Positions 34,931 through 46,573 are shown, counted from the stretch's first letter. The stretch is DNA of 64,000 bases from Balanoglossus misakiensis (GCA_040954595.2 CM082578.2:1860001-1924000), one strand, 5' to 3'. Translations and numbers: made by a program. Notes: a model not told the origin generated them from the letters alone.

Positions 34931-35148
34931 TTACCCACCATGCTAGAACTTTTTCGTTTTCTTTGACGACGCTTAACACTTTTAATTTCTTGCTTTGTTG
35001 TTGGTAGTTTGTTTGTTCGTTACGTCTGTAACTGGGGTTCTTCACTTGTGGAATATACTGCTTATTTCTTGTGTATCTGCATTATGTTGATGTTGTCGCT
35101 CCTCTGGCAGAGAAGCCAGGGTTCTAGCTGTTGGCTTTAATATTAAAT

Positions 35149-35405
35149 GGACTGTTCAGAATTTACTTCCGGGGGCGGAGGATTTTGAGGGGGGACCACC
35201 AATTTTCTCCAAGAAAAATTAGGGGGGAACAGACATAAAAACCACAATCCTTTAAGGGGGACCATGGAAAAAAACGAGAAAATTTAAGGGGGGACCACAG
35301 ATTTCCTCCACAATTCACTAGGGGGGGGGGGGACCGTGAAAAAAAATCACCAGGAAAATAAAAAATCCTCCGGCCCCACCCTGGAAGTAAATTCTGAACA
35401 GTTCC
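35149..35405. mobile_element. 257-bp terminal-inverted-repeat element
   Basis: GGACTGTTCAGAATTTACTT on the left is mirrored by AAGTAAATTCTGAACAGTTC on the right, followed inward by CGGAGGATTTT and its inverse. The interior has repeated GGGGGGACCAC boxes. The exact target duplication is uncertain (TTAAAT against TAATG flanks). The G-run style recalls the MITE at 24.8 kb, but the ends differ. Confidence 0.75.
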
Positions 35406-35407
35406 TA

Positions 35408-36353
35408 ATGTTTGTTTGCTTGTTTGTTTATTTGTGTGTTTGTTTGTTTGTGTATTCTATGACGCTTCTGTCACATTTGGCGTTTACTGTTGCATGAACA
35501 ATGACCAAACCGACTCGACTGTATTTGGACGCACAATGGGTTTAAGAGTTAATCCATCGGTGTTTACCAGCCTAAACCATTCGATTTCTATAACTCTGTT
35601 GCAACAAGTGAGAACCATAGTCTATGTGAGAACCTAGTAATATATACATGTAAATCAGAAGGCCAGTAACTGCATGTTTACCAGACTGGCGTGCAGTGAC
35701 ACCTACCACAAAATGGTATCGCCCAAATAATGTTGGGTAGAAGTTATGAGCCCGGTAAAAATAGCGCGAGCTATACATGGAAAAAAGTTGTTTTCCAAAA
35801 ATAGAACAAAATGGGAATTCAATTCAGTGAATATGATTGGCACTTACGGAGTTTTAAATCAAAATAGTGGATTCATACCAATGAATACAAGTCAAGAAGT
35901 CACGTAGGGATCATGAAACAGACCTATTGATCATGTCATGATTATGTACAAGTAGCCATACAAAATTTTGAGTGAACTAGAGAGAAGTATACTAGTTATC
36001 GCTTGAATTTCATGTTTCGTTTTATTCAGATGTAGTCAACATTCATTTCAACAAGTCTATAACATGATTTTGAAATGATTTTCAAAAGTACACAATTCCA
36101 TATGAAAATGTTACTTTTAGATTTGTAAATTTTTCTGTGTGTTTGAGTTCAAGTGCATAGGCTGACTCAAACATTCTTTGCATCAACATTTACCGTCCTT
36201 TCAAAAATCCTGCCTGTAGTCCAGGTTTTACATTTGCACTTAATAGCATTATAACACCATCATGTCATCCACATGTTACCCTCATAGCCAGTCACAGTGT
36301 GTATATTGTGATTCATGAAGTACATGCTGTTCTACAGATTTTTTTGTGGAGAT

Positions 36354-36354
<1 letters not shown>
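35408..36354. other. TTTG microsatellite and unassigned DNA
   Basis: 35408-35455 is an imperfect TTTG repeat. The remainder has no recognisable gene or repeat. Confidence 0.5.

Positions 36355-36407
<53 letters not shown>
36355..36407. repeat. AC dinucleotide microsatellite
   Basis: About 26 AC units, uninterrupted. Confidence 0.97.
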
Positions 36408-36410
<3 letters not shown>

Positions 36411-36442
36411 CAACCGATAGACAAACAGACTGCTTGATAATA

Positions 36443-37423
36443 CAGTGAAACCTGTCTATTAAGGAAACCTCTAGCTCTGGGACTGGAAAATGTGTCCTTA
36501 ATAGGGAGGTATCCTTAATCGACAGGTTGTATTCTATTCAAACTGTGACTTTTGTCATGAAAAAAATGTCCTTAAGATGGGTCCCTAGGATCTTTTTGCT
36601 CGTTGCTATGGGCCTTTATAGGACACTACACTCAATTTTGATCGAAACCGTTATGAACGTCTGACAAGGGGCTTGTAACTAGTTAAAAATATACACGATT
36701 GTGTGCACACCCCCTGTCTGAGTATGTTTACGGCAGCTACCGCCCGGCCATAGGCCGCCACGCTAATACGGCAAAGCAGCGGTCAGCGATAGCGTGCGCG
36801 TCCTGTAACCACAGTAACTGGATCGAACGCTAAAAATCCAATGTTTTGTACACAGAGATTTTGTACCGTTCACGAAAATCCCTAAGGCTTTTTTCACAGG
36901 CGACGTAGGCCAGTCAAATTTGACCTGCTTGTTGAGAACGCACTTCCGCATAGTGTGACGGATCGTTTTTTCGGTTTTCGTCGTGCTAAGAAGCGATACC
37001 AGTGGAAGAGTGCGTCCAAAAACACCCAAAATCGATGACTTTTTCAGGTGTGGTACGGGTATGCTGAAATCGTAGGATACAACGATAATATTCGAAAACA
37101 AAATCCGTCACGATCTTCCCTGGTTCAAGCAACTAATGAATACGTATCAAGTTCGTTTTTGAGGTCACGGAATAAAAAGCCTTAGGCTTTTGAAATTCGA
37201 CCTAACTAATTTGCATATCAATGGCGTCAGGGGGCGCGCGCTCACAATCGTGCGTATTTTTAACTAGTTACCAGCCCCTTGTTAGACTCTAAAAACGGCT
37301 TAGTCCAAATCGGGGTGTAATGTCCTATAAAGGCCCATAGCAACGGGCAAAAAGATCCTAGGGACCCATCTTAATAGAGAGGTGTCCTGATTAGAGAGGT
37401 GTCTGTAATGACAGGTTTCACTG
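36443..37423. mobile_element. 981-bp pogo/Tc1-type element with TA duplication
   Basis: The ends CAGTGAAACCTGTC and GACAGGTTTCACTG are perfect inverted copies flanked by TA at 36441-36442 and 37424-37425. Inverted similarity continues inward for about 250 bp on the left and 190 bp on the right (GATCCTAGGGACC.., GCAACGAGCAAAAAG-type and AACTAGTTA boxes). The 500-bp centre is not duplicated and contains an unrecognised 112-codon minus-strand frame. A TA duplication and CAGTG-type ends are characteristic of the Tc1/mariner/pogo superfamily. No transposase was found, so it is non-autonomous. Confidence 0.85.
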
Positions 37424-37425
37424 TA

Positions 37426-37870
37426 TGCTCTGACTGATCGCAAAAGCTGAAACTTTTATGTGTTTGTAGATACAACACAAAGGAACTAAAAATAAGGCAT
37501 TCACATAGGGACCATTGAAAGGTTTCTGAAACATCTCAACTCAAATATTGACATAAAATATGTGAACAGTTTAAGTCTTCCTGGAACGTTTCAGCTTTAG
37601 TGCCTTTCACACGTGCCGTCAACGCAGCCCCAGCGGCGGCCCTAGGGCGGAGTTAATTTGTAAGTGCCACGTGTGAAAAGGTGAGAGCGGCCCTGCGCCG
37701 GTCTTTTTCGGATGGTGTTGAGGGGTGGGACCTGGGTCGGGGCGCCGCACTAAGCAGCGATTCAAATCACGTGTGAACAGAAACACCGCACTAAACGCCG
37801 ATCTAAACGCACTCTGCCGATGCGGTTTGTCTCATTAAGCGCCGCATTAAGCGTTGAGGTTCACTTTACT
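37426..37870. other. GC-rich stretch before a SANT-like start
   Basis: 37600-37860 is markedly GC- and CpG-rich, with repeated GCCGCACTAA and CACGTGTGAA boxes. This could be an old promoter or terminal region of another Harbinger-type element; neither is proven. Confidence 0.35.
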
Positions 37871-37876
37871 AAAACA

Positions 37877-37978
37877 ATGGCCGAAGCAGTGTCTCGAGGC
37901 AACAATTGGAGTGACGCGGAAATGGCCAAGGCACATACACAGGAATTGCAAACTCGACCTCCGACGACGATTTTGTAG
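37877..37978 (+). pseudogene. Possible start of a Myb/SANT-like protein (relic)
   Basis: A 33-codon frame begins MAEAVSRGNNWSDAEMAKAH. The NW-S-D-x-E pattern resembles the first helix of Myb/SANT-like proteins that accompany Harbinger transposases. The similarity ends after about 20 residues and a stop follows. No continuing exon was identified, and the call rests on a short motif. Confidence 0.3.
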
Positions 37979-39426
37979 CATGGACTGCAGTCTTCCAATC
38001 GCAACCTCCAATGAAAGGTTACCATAAACGGGTATCGGGTCATTCAAATGCCCATGAAATCGGCGTCGACGACGTTTAAAAAGCTAATTCAAGAGTACCA
38101 TATACAGTAAACACATCACTGGATCCGCCATAGTGTCTCAAATTTTTCCCTGCCTGAACCTGGTATCTGAAATGTTTCTCATTTTACCCAGTGTAAACAC
38201 GGTGAAAGACAAAATGTCCTATATCTGTATAACATAGATCATAAATTTATAATACACTTGGTCTGATTGCAGCTCTGTAATTGGTTGAAGCAAGGGTTTA
38301 CATTCTCTACTAGAAGACCTGAACAGTAAATAACTGAAATAAAATACACAGAAGAGAATGCACCTGAATAGTCCTGTTTCATAAGTCAGGTCAATGACAT
38401 ATGTACTGACATCTGTGATTGGTCCATCTGGTAATCTTAAGTCCACTTGCAGCACGCTGATTGGAGGGACCTTATGTGTTAGGTCTTATTATTATGTATT
38501 ATTCATTAGACCTTGTAGGTTAGGTCTTATTACTATGTATTATTCACTTTACAGCTCCCTGATTGGTTAATGTGTAGGTCTGGTCCTCCAGCGTTCACTG
38601 CCTCATTATGGAGGACCTTGTAGGTTAGGTCTTATTAATATGTATTTATTCAATTTTTAGCTCCCTGATTGGTTAATGTGTAGGTCTCCAGTTTTCACTG
38701 CCTCGTTATGCAAAGTCTTTTGTACTTTCTGAATACTGTTGTCGTATTCTGTCTGGCATGCTGCCTGCGTGTGGTCGAAGCTCGCGATCGATCCCAGTGT
38801 ATAAAGAAAGGCACTCATATAATGATTGGATTTCACCTTGTTTCATAATTCCTTCACTATTCATGGCATTTTATGTGATACTGTGAACTAGATACTCGAA
38901 AAAAACATTGCCATGAGAAATTTTGTATTTTATTTCCTGTGGGGGTTTAGTGTTTTGTTACGTAATGCCTTTCAGCGCGTCACTTCGTGTAGCACCTGGC
39001 TGAATACGAAGCTTAGGCTGTGCAATTCATTCGAGCAAACCAAATAAATCTTAGAATAGAAATGTTTAGAATAGCATTGCATTGCTTTGGGACACCTCGT
39101 TAGTTGCTTTACGGGTATGATTACTTTTTAATTTTACTTCTTTCACGAAGCTGCACATAGTTCCCGATTTTTTTAGGAAAGCAATACGAATGTCTACGAA
39201 TTACGGACAACGTGCTCCTTATCACAACATCTTCGTCAAAACTCAATTACTTTAATAACAATAATAATAATAATGAAAAGTAGGTGTATAATAAAAATTA
39301 CTGGTAGTATTATACCAAAAATGAACTAAAATACGTTGTAAAAAAATGTTCAAAGTCCATCTAAATGCTCGTTCAATCTCTCCAACGTGCGGTGGATGTT
39401 GGCAATCTTATCTGGAAGGTCATTCC

Positions 39427-40466
39427 TTAAAAAATAATGTATAACTCGTGGGCTTCCCGGACGAGTTGATACAGCCGCACTCTACCCTGTCGTGGTTGCT
39501 GCCTATCGGGAAGGGGTTCTTCCGGCAAGGGGATGTCCCTTGCGTCCGCAGCATCAGCAGGGTATTCTGCTGGTCCGGGCACAGGCTCTTCCCGTTGATC
39601 AAATGGGTAGTGATATGGATCGGGAACCATCATAGGAACAGGTCCAGGGGCCTGTCTTTCCGGCAATGGTGGCACAACCGGAACAGGCGGCTGAATTGGC
39701 TGTCCACCAGCCTGAGCCTGGACCACCCCTGGCATGAGTGGTACATGTACAGCAGTGGTACATGTACAGCAGCTGCCAGCAACTGCGGCTGGCCTCCTTG
39801 CTGTCTGGCTCTTCTCTCATCGGGGGAAGCTAGTGCCGCATAGCGCATCTCTTGCTCTCTCATTTGACGAGCACTGTAATGATAAAAAAACGAACAATAT
39901 CAGTTTCTGGATGTGAGAGAACAAAGGTACTACTCAGGCCAAGAAAAATGCGTAGCCAGTAACACTACCAATCTTATTTTAAACACTGTCTGACCCTATA
40001 TGTTAATTTCGCCATTTCACAGAAAATCCCGCGAAATGACGACAGATTAGCGGGAAATTTGAAATCAAACGTAATTGCCACCACTATTCTATCAAGGGTT
40101 TTGGTCTGTATGTATTCCCCAGAAGATACATCAGGCCGGCAACAAAAAACGTTCTGTTTGTACATACTAGCTATATTATTACTGACGTCAAGTTCTCAAA
40201 ATAATCTATAAAAAATTGACAACTCACCCAGCTACACGCCTTATCACAATATTGCGAACACGTCGCCGTAGTTGTCGCATGAGACCGTTAGTGTACAGCC
40301 TCACGGTTTCTTCCGGCAAACCACTTTGTATCATCAAGCGAGGGGGTTGCCTGATAAAACGGACGATGGCGTCATAATCAGTATTATGGACTCGCATTCC
40401 GGCAGAAACTAGTCCGATTTCGGCTTCTGTTACAGGAACGCGTGCTACACGTGGTGTTGCAGCCAT
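39427..40466 (-). pseudogene. Accessory gene of transposon 1, two exons, broken
   Basis: Exon 1 (40228-40466) starts at MAATPRVARV and encodes about 80 residues, rich in arginine at its end (RQLRRRVRNIVIRR). It ends at a GTGAGT donor. Exon 2 (39427-39873) follows an ATTACAG acceptor and keeps frame (RQMREQEMRYAALASP). A 17-bp tandem duplication of AGTGGTACATGTACAGC at 39737-39753 and 39754-39770 then shifts the frame. The downstream frame is a proline-rich tail ending at 39427. I do not recognise a named domain. Its place opposite the transposase suggests the DNA-binding partner typical of two-gene Harbinger-type elements. Apart from the duplication both exons look conserved, so the break may be fairly recent. 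Confidence 0.55.
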
Positions 40467-40736
40467 GTTGGTTGTTGAGAAAGACAAAAGTTTTACATTG
40501 AGAGATGACCACCGTGATCTTTGGACTACGAGCACCTGTTTAACTTTGAATTTACAATATGAATTGACCAATCAAAACTAAACTGTAGAAAACGCTTCAC
40601 GTTTGCAGTGATCTTTGTAATGCAAATCCTCAGGAGATCTTCAAACATGGTGATTGTGTTGGCCTTTATGAACGTAACCAGATATAGAAGGTCATCAATA
40701 CTATCATAGGAGCATAATGAAAGACTCGTATTATGT

Positions 40737-40737
<1 letters not shown>

Positions 40738-40773
<36 letters not shown>
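40738..40773. repeat. ATC microsatellite
   Basis: Twelve uninterrupted ATC units lie between the two divergent genes of transposon 1. Confidence 0.97.
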
Positions 40774-40774
<1 letters not shown>

Positions 40775-41811
40775 AGATGTGTGATGAAATAAATGTGTAT
40801 AGCCGACGCACTTAATTTGGAGACAAAATGAATAGAATGATCTCTTGGGGACAAAATGCTGACTCAGGTTTTTTTCTCGGAGTTACAATGCATGGTCTTG
40901 TGTCTCACAAATGAGTGCGGTGACCCTAGTATTTTATTTCAGATTTTGATAACGGGGACAAAGAAGAATCCCAAAACCGACTATTTGGAGAAATGTCAAT
41001 ACTTTCACTTTTACCACTCATACATTTTCTTAACTCGTGACAAATTTTCGCTGGTATAACCATGGTAAAATAAACTTAGGGCTTCAGAGTATGAAAATAT
41101 CAGTGCCATTTTTACTGAAAGCCGATTTCCATTTTTGTCAAAGTGTTTTGTGGAGAACAGAACAACTCTGCAAATTTAGAAAACAAAATTTAATAGGAAA
41201 TATTGTGGAGCAAAATTGTTCGGTCATCACGTTTCTTCAGTGGATCTTTAGGGTTGGAACTTTCTGAGGAGATCTCTGTAAAAATTAAGCACGGTGGCAA
41301 AGTTTTTATTTTATTTATTTTATCAGAATAGTTTTTCAAGGTAAATTTTAAATTACAGTAGTAAGTTCCATTTATTTTACGTACAATCCTATTGACAAGT
41401 ATATGTCGACCATGGGTAGTTCCCACAGAGCAACGAAATTACTCAAATGCAGACTTGTGTATATTATATAGCTGGTTTCAGATACGCCAGTGTACTTACA
41501 TGATTAAAGTTTTTTGTCTAGTAGACACGTGACATTCTCATAATAGTTCCTGTGATTTGGTATTTGTTTTAAATTCACACTGCATTAATCAACTCCATAG
41601 AATTGGTGGACTCAGTTTGAAACCTACGAAGTTATATTTCGGGTAGAAGCAACTATCATTTTTGGCCCTAAAGCACCTGTAATTTATGTCTAACTAATTT
41701 CACGGTTATGATTGGTAGGAAAGGTTGTTGACACCTGTTCTATGGAAAGCTTTCATGTCTAAATACTGACTCATCGGACTACAATCACTCCAGTTGAAAG
41801 TCTACATCAAA

Positions 41812-42916
41812 ATGTCGCTGCAACGCAATCACGTTGTCTTGATGATTTCGCAACTTCTCAGCTTACTTGCTACCTTGCAGTTCATTTCTGTGGCTATCCA
41901 TCCTCCCATTTATTGTGAAGAAGAATTGCGTATGCTAACACAATCTGGTGAAACAGAACTATTACTGCTGCTTCTCACACTTCTTTTGTCTGTTTCGCGT
42001 CCACCAATGGAACAACCGCCGGACATTTACAGACTACTCTTCCCGGACAACAACGGTAATAACGACACACATGGTATCGACGTCTGGAGCTCATTGTCTC
42101 AAAGACCACGCTACTTGTGGTTTTTGACAGGAGAGACGGTTCCGTCATTTGAAGCCATTGTTAGAGATCTGGAACCGCGGCTCCGCAATCGAGGTGACGT
42201 AAATGGATCTTCCGGGCGACCATTTTCTCTGGACCCACAAAATCGTTTTTTGTTGATTTTCGTTTGGTTAAGACATTACCCCACTTTGGATTTATTGGCA
42301 GCTTGGTTTGGAGTAAGCAGAGGGACTGCAAACAGAGAAATTTACCATATTTTGCCTTTACTTTCGCCGCATGGTACGATGGCCTACGATGCAACGTTGC
42401 CATCAGTTACGAGGTCAGTGGGATTTCTTTCCGGATGCCATCGGTACAATACCGACCCGAATCTGAAGGCCAATACAATAACCTCTTTTACAGCGGGTAT
42501 GCAAGATATCATTGCATGAGCACTCAAGTCTTTGTGGACAACCAGGGGAGCATTATACACATCCAATCTGGATTTCTTGGTCATGCTAACGATGCAGCAC
42601 AATTCCAGCTACTGGAGAATTGCCGATTCCACGTGAAACTTACTTGTTGGCTGATCAGGGTTATCCAAACAGATATCCACTGCTAACGAGGTACCCATCC
42701 CGTCAACTCGTCGGCCCATTTCGCGTGGAGAAGCGAGTTTTTAATCGAGAGTTCAATCAAGCCCGTGTGAATATCGAACACAGCATTAAGTATATCAAAA
42801 CATATCGAGTAACTAGCGAAATATATCGCCATCCTCGTTGGTTTATGCCAGTTATTGTCGAAGTATGTACATTCTTGGCACAGAGACACATTAACTTGTA
42901 TCATAACTTAAGGTAG
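41812..42916 (+). pseudogene. DDE_Tnp_4-type transposase of element 1, two frameshifts
   Basis: The frame beginning MSLQRNHVV runs to about 42440. It includes the helix-turn-helix-like block before the catalytic core (FSLDPQNRFLLIFVWLRHYP, then AAWFGVSRGTANREI). It continues in a second frame (YRPESEGQYNNLFYSG, then STQVFVDNQGSI and SGFLGHANDAAQF), and then a third from about 42616 (LLADQGYPNRYPLLTRYP, then ARVNIEHSIKYIKTYR) to the stop at 42914. This order is typical of DDE_Tnp_4 nucleases. The first catalytic aspartate, expected in a GxxDG motif, reads GFLSGCH here, so it is lost. The second and third acidic positions (D of ADQGYP, E of IEHSI) remain. Two one-base-class shifts plus the lost aspartate mark a dead copy. 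Confidence 0.8.
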
Positions 42917-42919
42917 TAT

Positions 42920-43700
42920 CTGTTCGCCGACGGCAATGAGACATAATTATTTATTGTATTTTTTGACATTAAGGTCTTTTATTCTGAACATCTGAGACAT
43001 TCTGAACATTTCGAGCCAATTGTATGTATTGTGTATAACACACGTAAAGAGATTTTGTTTACCGTTTTTTGATATGCATTCGGATTTTTTTGGATTAAAT
43101 CACATTTTTGACTTGTTATAATAATGGTAATGTGTAATTTTCGTATCTCTGTGGTAAGGAGAATTTAGTGTAAATTTCAGAGCGTTGGCTAACTTATCAG
43201 AACATTATGGGCTGAATATTGTAAAAAAAATTCGGGAAGGTGCAAAATAGGACAAATTTTCCATTTTAGGACGTAATATTCAAAATGAAAATCACGGAAA
43301 TCACTTTTTCAGTATATAAATTGGGATCGTATATGTCGGGTATGACCGGTACAACTGACCCACGAGAATCAAGGAGGGCTTGCACTAACTGGTCAGTCGA
43401 CTGCGAACATCTGTTCTCACACGGCCACAATTTTCGAGTAGCCCCATATGTTTCCTTGAAGCTCTATTGTTCCCGCTTGTCATTCACAGCCCTCGCTGTT
43501 GTACATGCGGCCAATGCGCCAGTCAAATGAAAAAAAAAACGTGTAGTTTGTATCCGTAAGCAGCAATAGGAAACACCAAGCCAACGTGCCTTGTAATGCA
43601 TTAGGGGACAGAGAGAAGTATTAAGCATGAAAATTCAACGCATGAAGATTTGTCTGGCATGTTTCGTTGTAACTTTATGTCGAGTCGCGGAAATCACTAC
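42920..43700. other. 3' flank of the transposase, no gene
   Basis: AT-rich sequence lies between the transposase stop and the right inverted repeat. A short open frame at 43285-43530 has no recognisable domain. Confidence 0.5.
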
Positions 43701-44640
43701 AGCTGTATAACGTGGCAGTGAAAACTGGAGACCTACGCATTAACCAATCAGGGAGCTGTAAAGTGAATAATACATAGTAATAAGACCTAACCTATAATGA
43801 GGTAGTGAACACCGGAGGACCAGACCTACACTTTAACCAATCAGGGAGCTGTAAAGTGAATAATACATAGTAATAAGACCTAACCTATAATGAGGTAGTG
43901 AACACCGGAGGACCAGACCTACACTTTAACCAATCAGGGAGCTGTAAAGTGAATAATACATAGTAATAAGACCTAACACATAAGGTCCCTCCAATCAGCG
44001 TGCCACAAGTGGACCTTAGAGAAGCGGATGAACCAATCAGAACATGTAATACATGTGCATAGGACCTGTAATGTAGATCATTTTGAAACAGGACTAATAG
44101 AACACAGTTTATAAACTTGGATTGGTCATGGGCATCAAGGCGCTCTACTTAAGAAATTCTACAACATGTTTGTACAAGTGGCATTTTACATGAGCAATGA
44201 GGCCTTTCTGGCATGTAATACTTAAAATCAAAACATCAGATTTTTTATCACGCAAAATCATATTATAAATGACATTTTAAATGGTGTGCACTTATATTTG
44301 GTTACGGATTTAAAACCTCTTTGATGAAAATTTTGCCGAGAAGTCTTTTGTCTACAACCAAATACCCACTATGTACATATCATTCAGATTGCTCAATACT
44401 TATCAACAAGTTCACCAGTGGTTTCCAGAAATCTATGGAGTACCATATGCCATTTTCATTGTGCCTCCCCCCATCTATTTCAATACAATAAATAATGGCT
44501 GGCTTGATTTTTCCCCAGGACTTTTGAAGAATAGTTTTTGTTCAAGATATAGACAACATTCCAGATGTGTATGAAAACTCAAAGGAAAATAATACATTTG
44601 ACCTGTCACCAGTTGTGAATAAAGTAAATATTTTCATAAA

Positions 44641-45216
44641 CTACATATTATAATCAAATTTAAACTCGTATGTGATGAATAATCGTCTCAACATAAGAGC
44701 TGCTAAGGCTAGACTTAACAGCACGATCAACACGAAAGAATTGCTATTTTCTTGCTGATGTATCTGGCGATTATTTTGATTTGATTGTGTGTCGTTTCTT
44801 CTTCTGGGTTGCTCATACCCTTGCTGGCTGACATTTCTTTGTCTTATGTTTGTCTCTGTGGTAGCATTGTCATTGGCATTTCTCTGGGAAGTGTTTTCAG
44901 TGTTGGCAGTTGCAGGTTCTGGTGCTAGGGGAGTGTTGACATATGCATGGGGTGTTGCATCGGCTGGCGGTTGAACGGTGTTGTCGTTGTTTGATGCCGC
45001 CTCTCTGTGTTGCGGCGGCTGTCCAGCTCCTGCAAACGCAGCATACTGAGACACGAATGGGTTCGGGTATGACATCTGCTGGAAGTGTTGCTGGTATGCT
45101 GCGGCTGGATAGGGTGGGAGTTGTTGGTTCGCAGCAGCTACAGGCTGGGGTGTGTCTGTACTTGTGCTTGTTGTGGCAGTATCATCAGAGGTTGCTGTGC
45201 TTTTCTTTGTCTCTTC
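44641..45216 (-). CDS. UBE2J1: Last coding exon of a UBE2J1-type ER ubiquitin-conjugating enzyme
   Basis: Read on the minus strand, a CCTCCACAG acceptor opens a phase-0 exon of 191 codons ending in TAG at 44641-44643. The first ~155 residues are low-complexity, rich in Thr, Ser, Gln, Asn and Pro. Residues ~160-177 form one hydrophobic segment (FVLIVLLSLALAALML), followed by RRLF and a short tail ending KFDYNM. This order, a disordered linker then a C-terminal anchor with ..LTLALAAL..RR and a ..Y.FD.. end, matches what I know of UBE2J1 (Ubc6-like E2, tail-anchored in the ER membrane, working in ER-associated degradation). The catalytic UBC domain should lie in upstream exons at higher coordinates; none was found before 64 kb. 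A Harbinger element begins about 95 bp inside the adjoining intron, and another transposon ends about 540 bp downstream of the stop. Confidence 0.75.
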   Translation of the reverse strand, partial: EETKKSTATSDDTATTSTSTDTPQPVAAANQQLPPYPAAAYQQHFQQMSYPNPFVSQYAAFAGAGQPPQHREAASNNDNTVQPPADATPHAYVNTPLAPEPATANTENTSQRNANDNATTETNIRQRNVSQQGYEQPRRRNDTQSNQNNRQIHQQENSNSFVLIVLLSLALAALMLRRLFITYEFKFDYNM

Positions 45217-45439
45217 CTGTGGAGGATAAAAAGAACGCAGTGTTTTTGCAAAGGTCGGGGAACATTGGTAATGGATTTGGGAACCCCGTTAATATTCCTA
45301 TAACCCCTAAAGGCCGAGTTACACGAGGCAACTCGGCAGGCAACTCGGTGGGCAACTCGACGCGCAACGCCAGTCGCGTCGCTACTGCGAACGGTTACAC
45401 TGGGCGACTCAACTGGCAACTCGCAGCGCGTGAACAGGA

Positions 45440-45453
45440 CTGCGCATGTGCAG
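45440..45453. promoter_or_regulatory. Possible promoter motif, left end of element 2
   Basis: CTGCGCATGTGCAG is near-palindromic and resembles the NRF-1 site (GCGCATGCGC). A GTAAGT donor 35 bp further on (after GGAAAG, 45488) suggests a non-coding first exon of the transposase here. Function is inferred from position and from the identical copy at the other end. Confidence 0.35.
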
Positions 45454-46535
45454 AAGCCCTATCATCGTATGTAAACAATAGGAAAGGTAAGTTTCGCCCT
45501 GTCGCTCAATATTTTTTTGATTCCTTCTTATCTATTGTTGATTTTAGGATCTGTGTGCAGGGATTATTTGCAAAATACCGTTGCAAGCTCAATCATTGCT
45601 TTAATATGTACTTTGCAGTTCACGTACTGTCGAAATTCAACACTCTACAGTACGTACGCATGTGTATATGGCCGGCAATGCATACACTCTGTGCAATGTG
45701 CTTACACTTAGTTTTTTTATGCTACTTTACGTGTGATTGTACCGTACCTACCGCTTGTAGCAATGACACCAGAGAACGCTCAAGCTGAGAAGGGATGACG
45801 CCACAATGTTTATAATGTTATCCGTATTTTTTGAGAATTAAATAATTATATAAAGCTTATGCACTACAATTGTTGTCAAAGCATTAAATGACCAAATGTT
45901 ATAGATACAAGTACATGGTTGTTTTGTTTGTTTTTTAATTTTAAGATCATGTCATATAATAACGTTGTGTGTTTATTTTTACGACACTTCACGAAGATGA
46001 ATGACATACAGGAAGATTTTCTGGTAATTCTGGCAACTGCAACTGCCTACTTATTCCAAGAGAGAAATAAGAAAAAGAAAAGGAAAAGGTGAATAATTTA
46101 TAATTATGAGTAAAATGAATGTGATATTTTACTTAATAGCTTTGTAAATCCAGTTTTTGTATGCATGTGTCTCAACATATAACTTCCTGAATTACCAAGA
46201 TTTTTTAAATTTTATTTATGGAACTGTTGACATGTACAATTCACATATTTACAGAAAACTTTGGTGTAGGCCTTGGCTGTTACGGAGACCACAACTGGGA
46301 TGGTATCACACTCTCATTCAAGAGTTAAGATTAGAGGACCCAAGATGCTACAAGAATTTTTTGAGGGTCAATTACACAGGGTTTTCAGATTTGCTAACCC
46401 TAATAGAAGACAGAATCCATGAGGTCATCAATATCTCCAGGGGAACGGTTGGCTGTAACCCTCCGGTTTTTGGCAACAGGTATACAAATGTGCTACAGCT
46501 TTTATCATTACACATGTGAGTGTGTGTGTGTGAGC

Positions 46536-46537
<2 letters not shown>

Positions 46538-46570
<33 letters not shown>
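46538..46570. repeat. TA dinucleotide microsatellite
   Basis: TA repeats lie in the second intron of the transposase; a shorter TA run follows at about 46749-46770. Confidence 0.95.

Positions 46571-46573
<3 letters not shown>

Larger units (their letters stand above)
38369..44098. mobile_element. Decayed two-gene Harbinger/DDE_4 transposon (element 1)
   Basis: Inverted repeats at about 38369-38711 and 43705-44098 enclose a DNA-binding-type accessory gene (minus) and a DDE_Tnp_4-type transposase (plus), transcribed divergently. The arms share TAGTCCTGTTTCA, GCTGATTGGAGGGACCTTAT and tandem units of about 93-96 bp. Each unit holds TAGGTCTTATTA and CTCCCTGATTGGTTAA: two on the left, three on the right (unit starts 43742, 43835, 43928). 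The ATTGG motif recurs throughout. The true outer ends and target duplication could not be fixed, so the boundaries are those of visible similarity. Both genes are broken. Confidence 0.75.

Noticed and set aside
44943-45788. 281-codon plus-strand frame
   Set aside because: It is antisense to the UBE2J1-type exon and then runs through the GC-rich left end of transposon 2; no domain.
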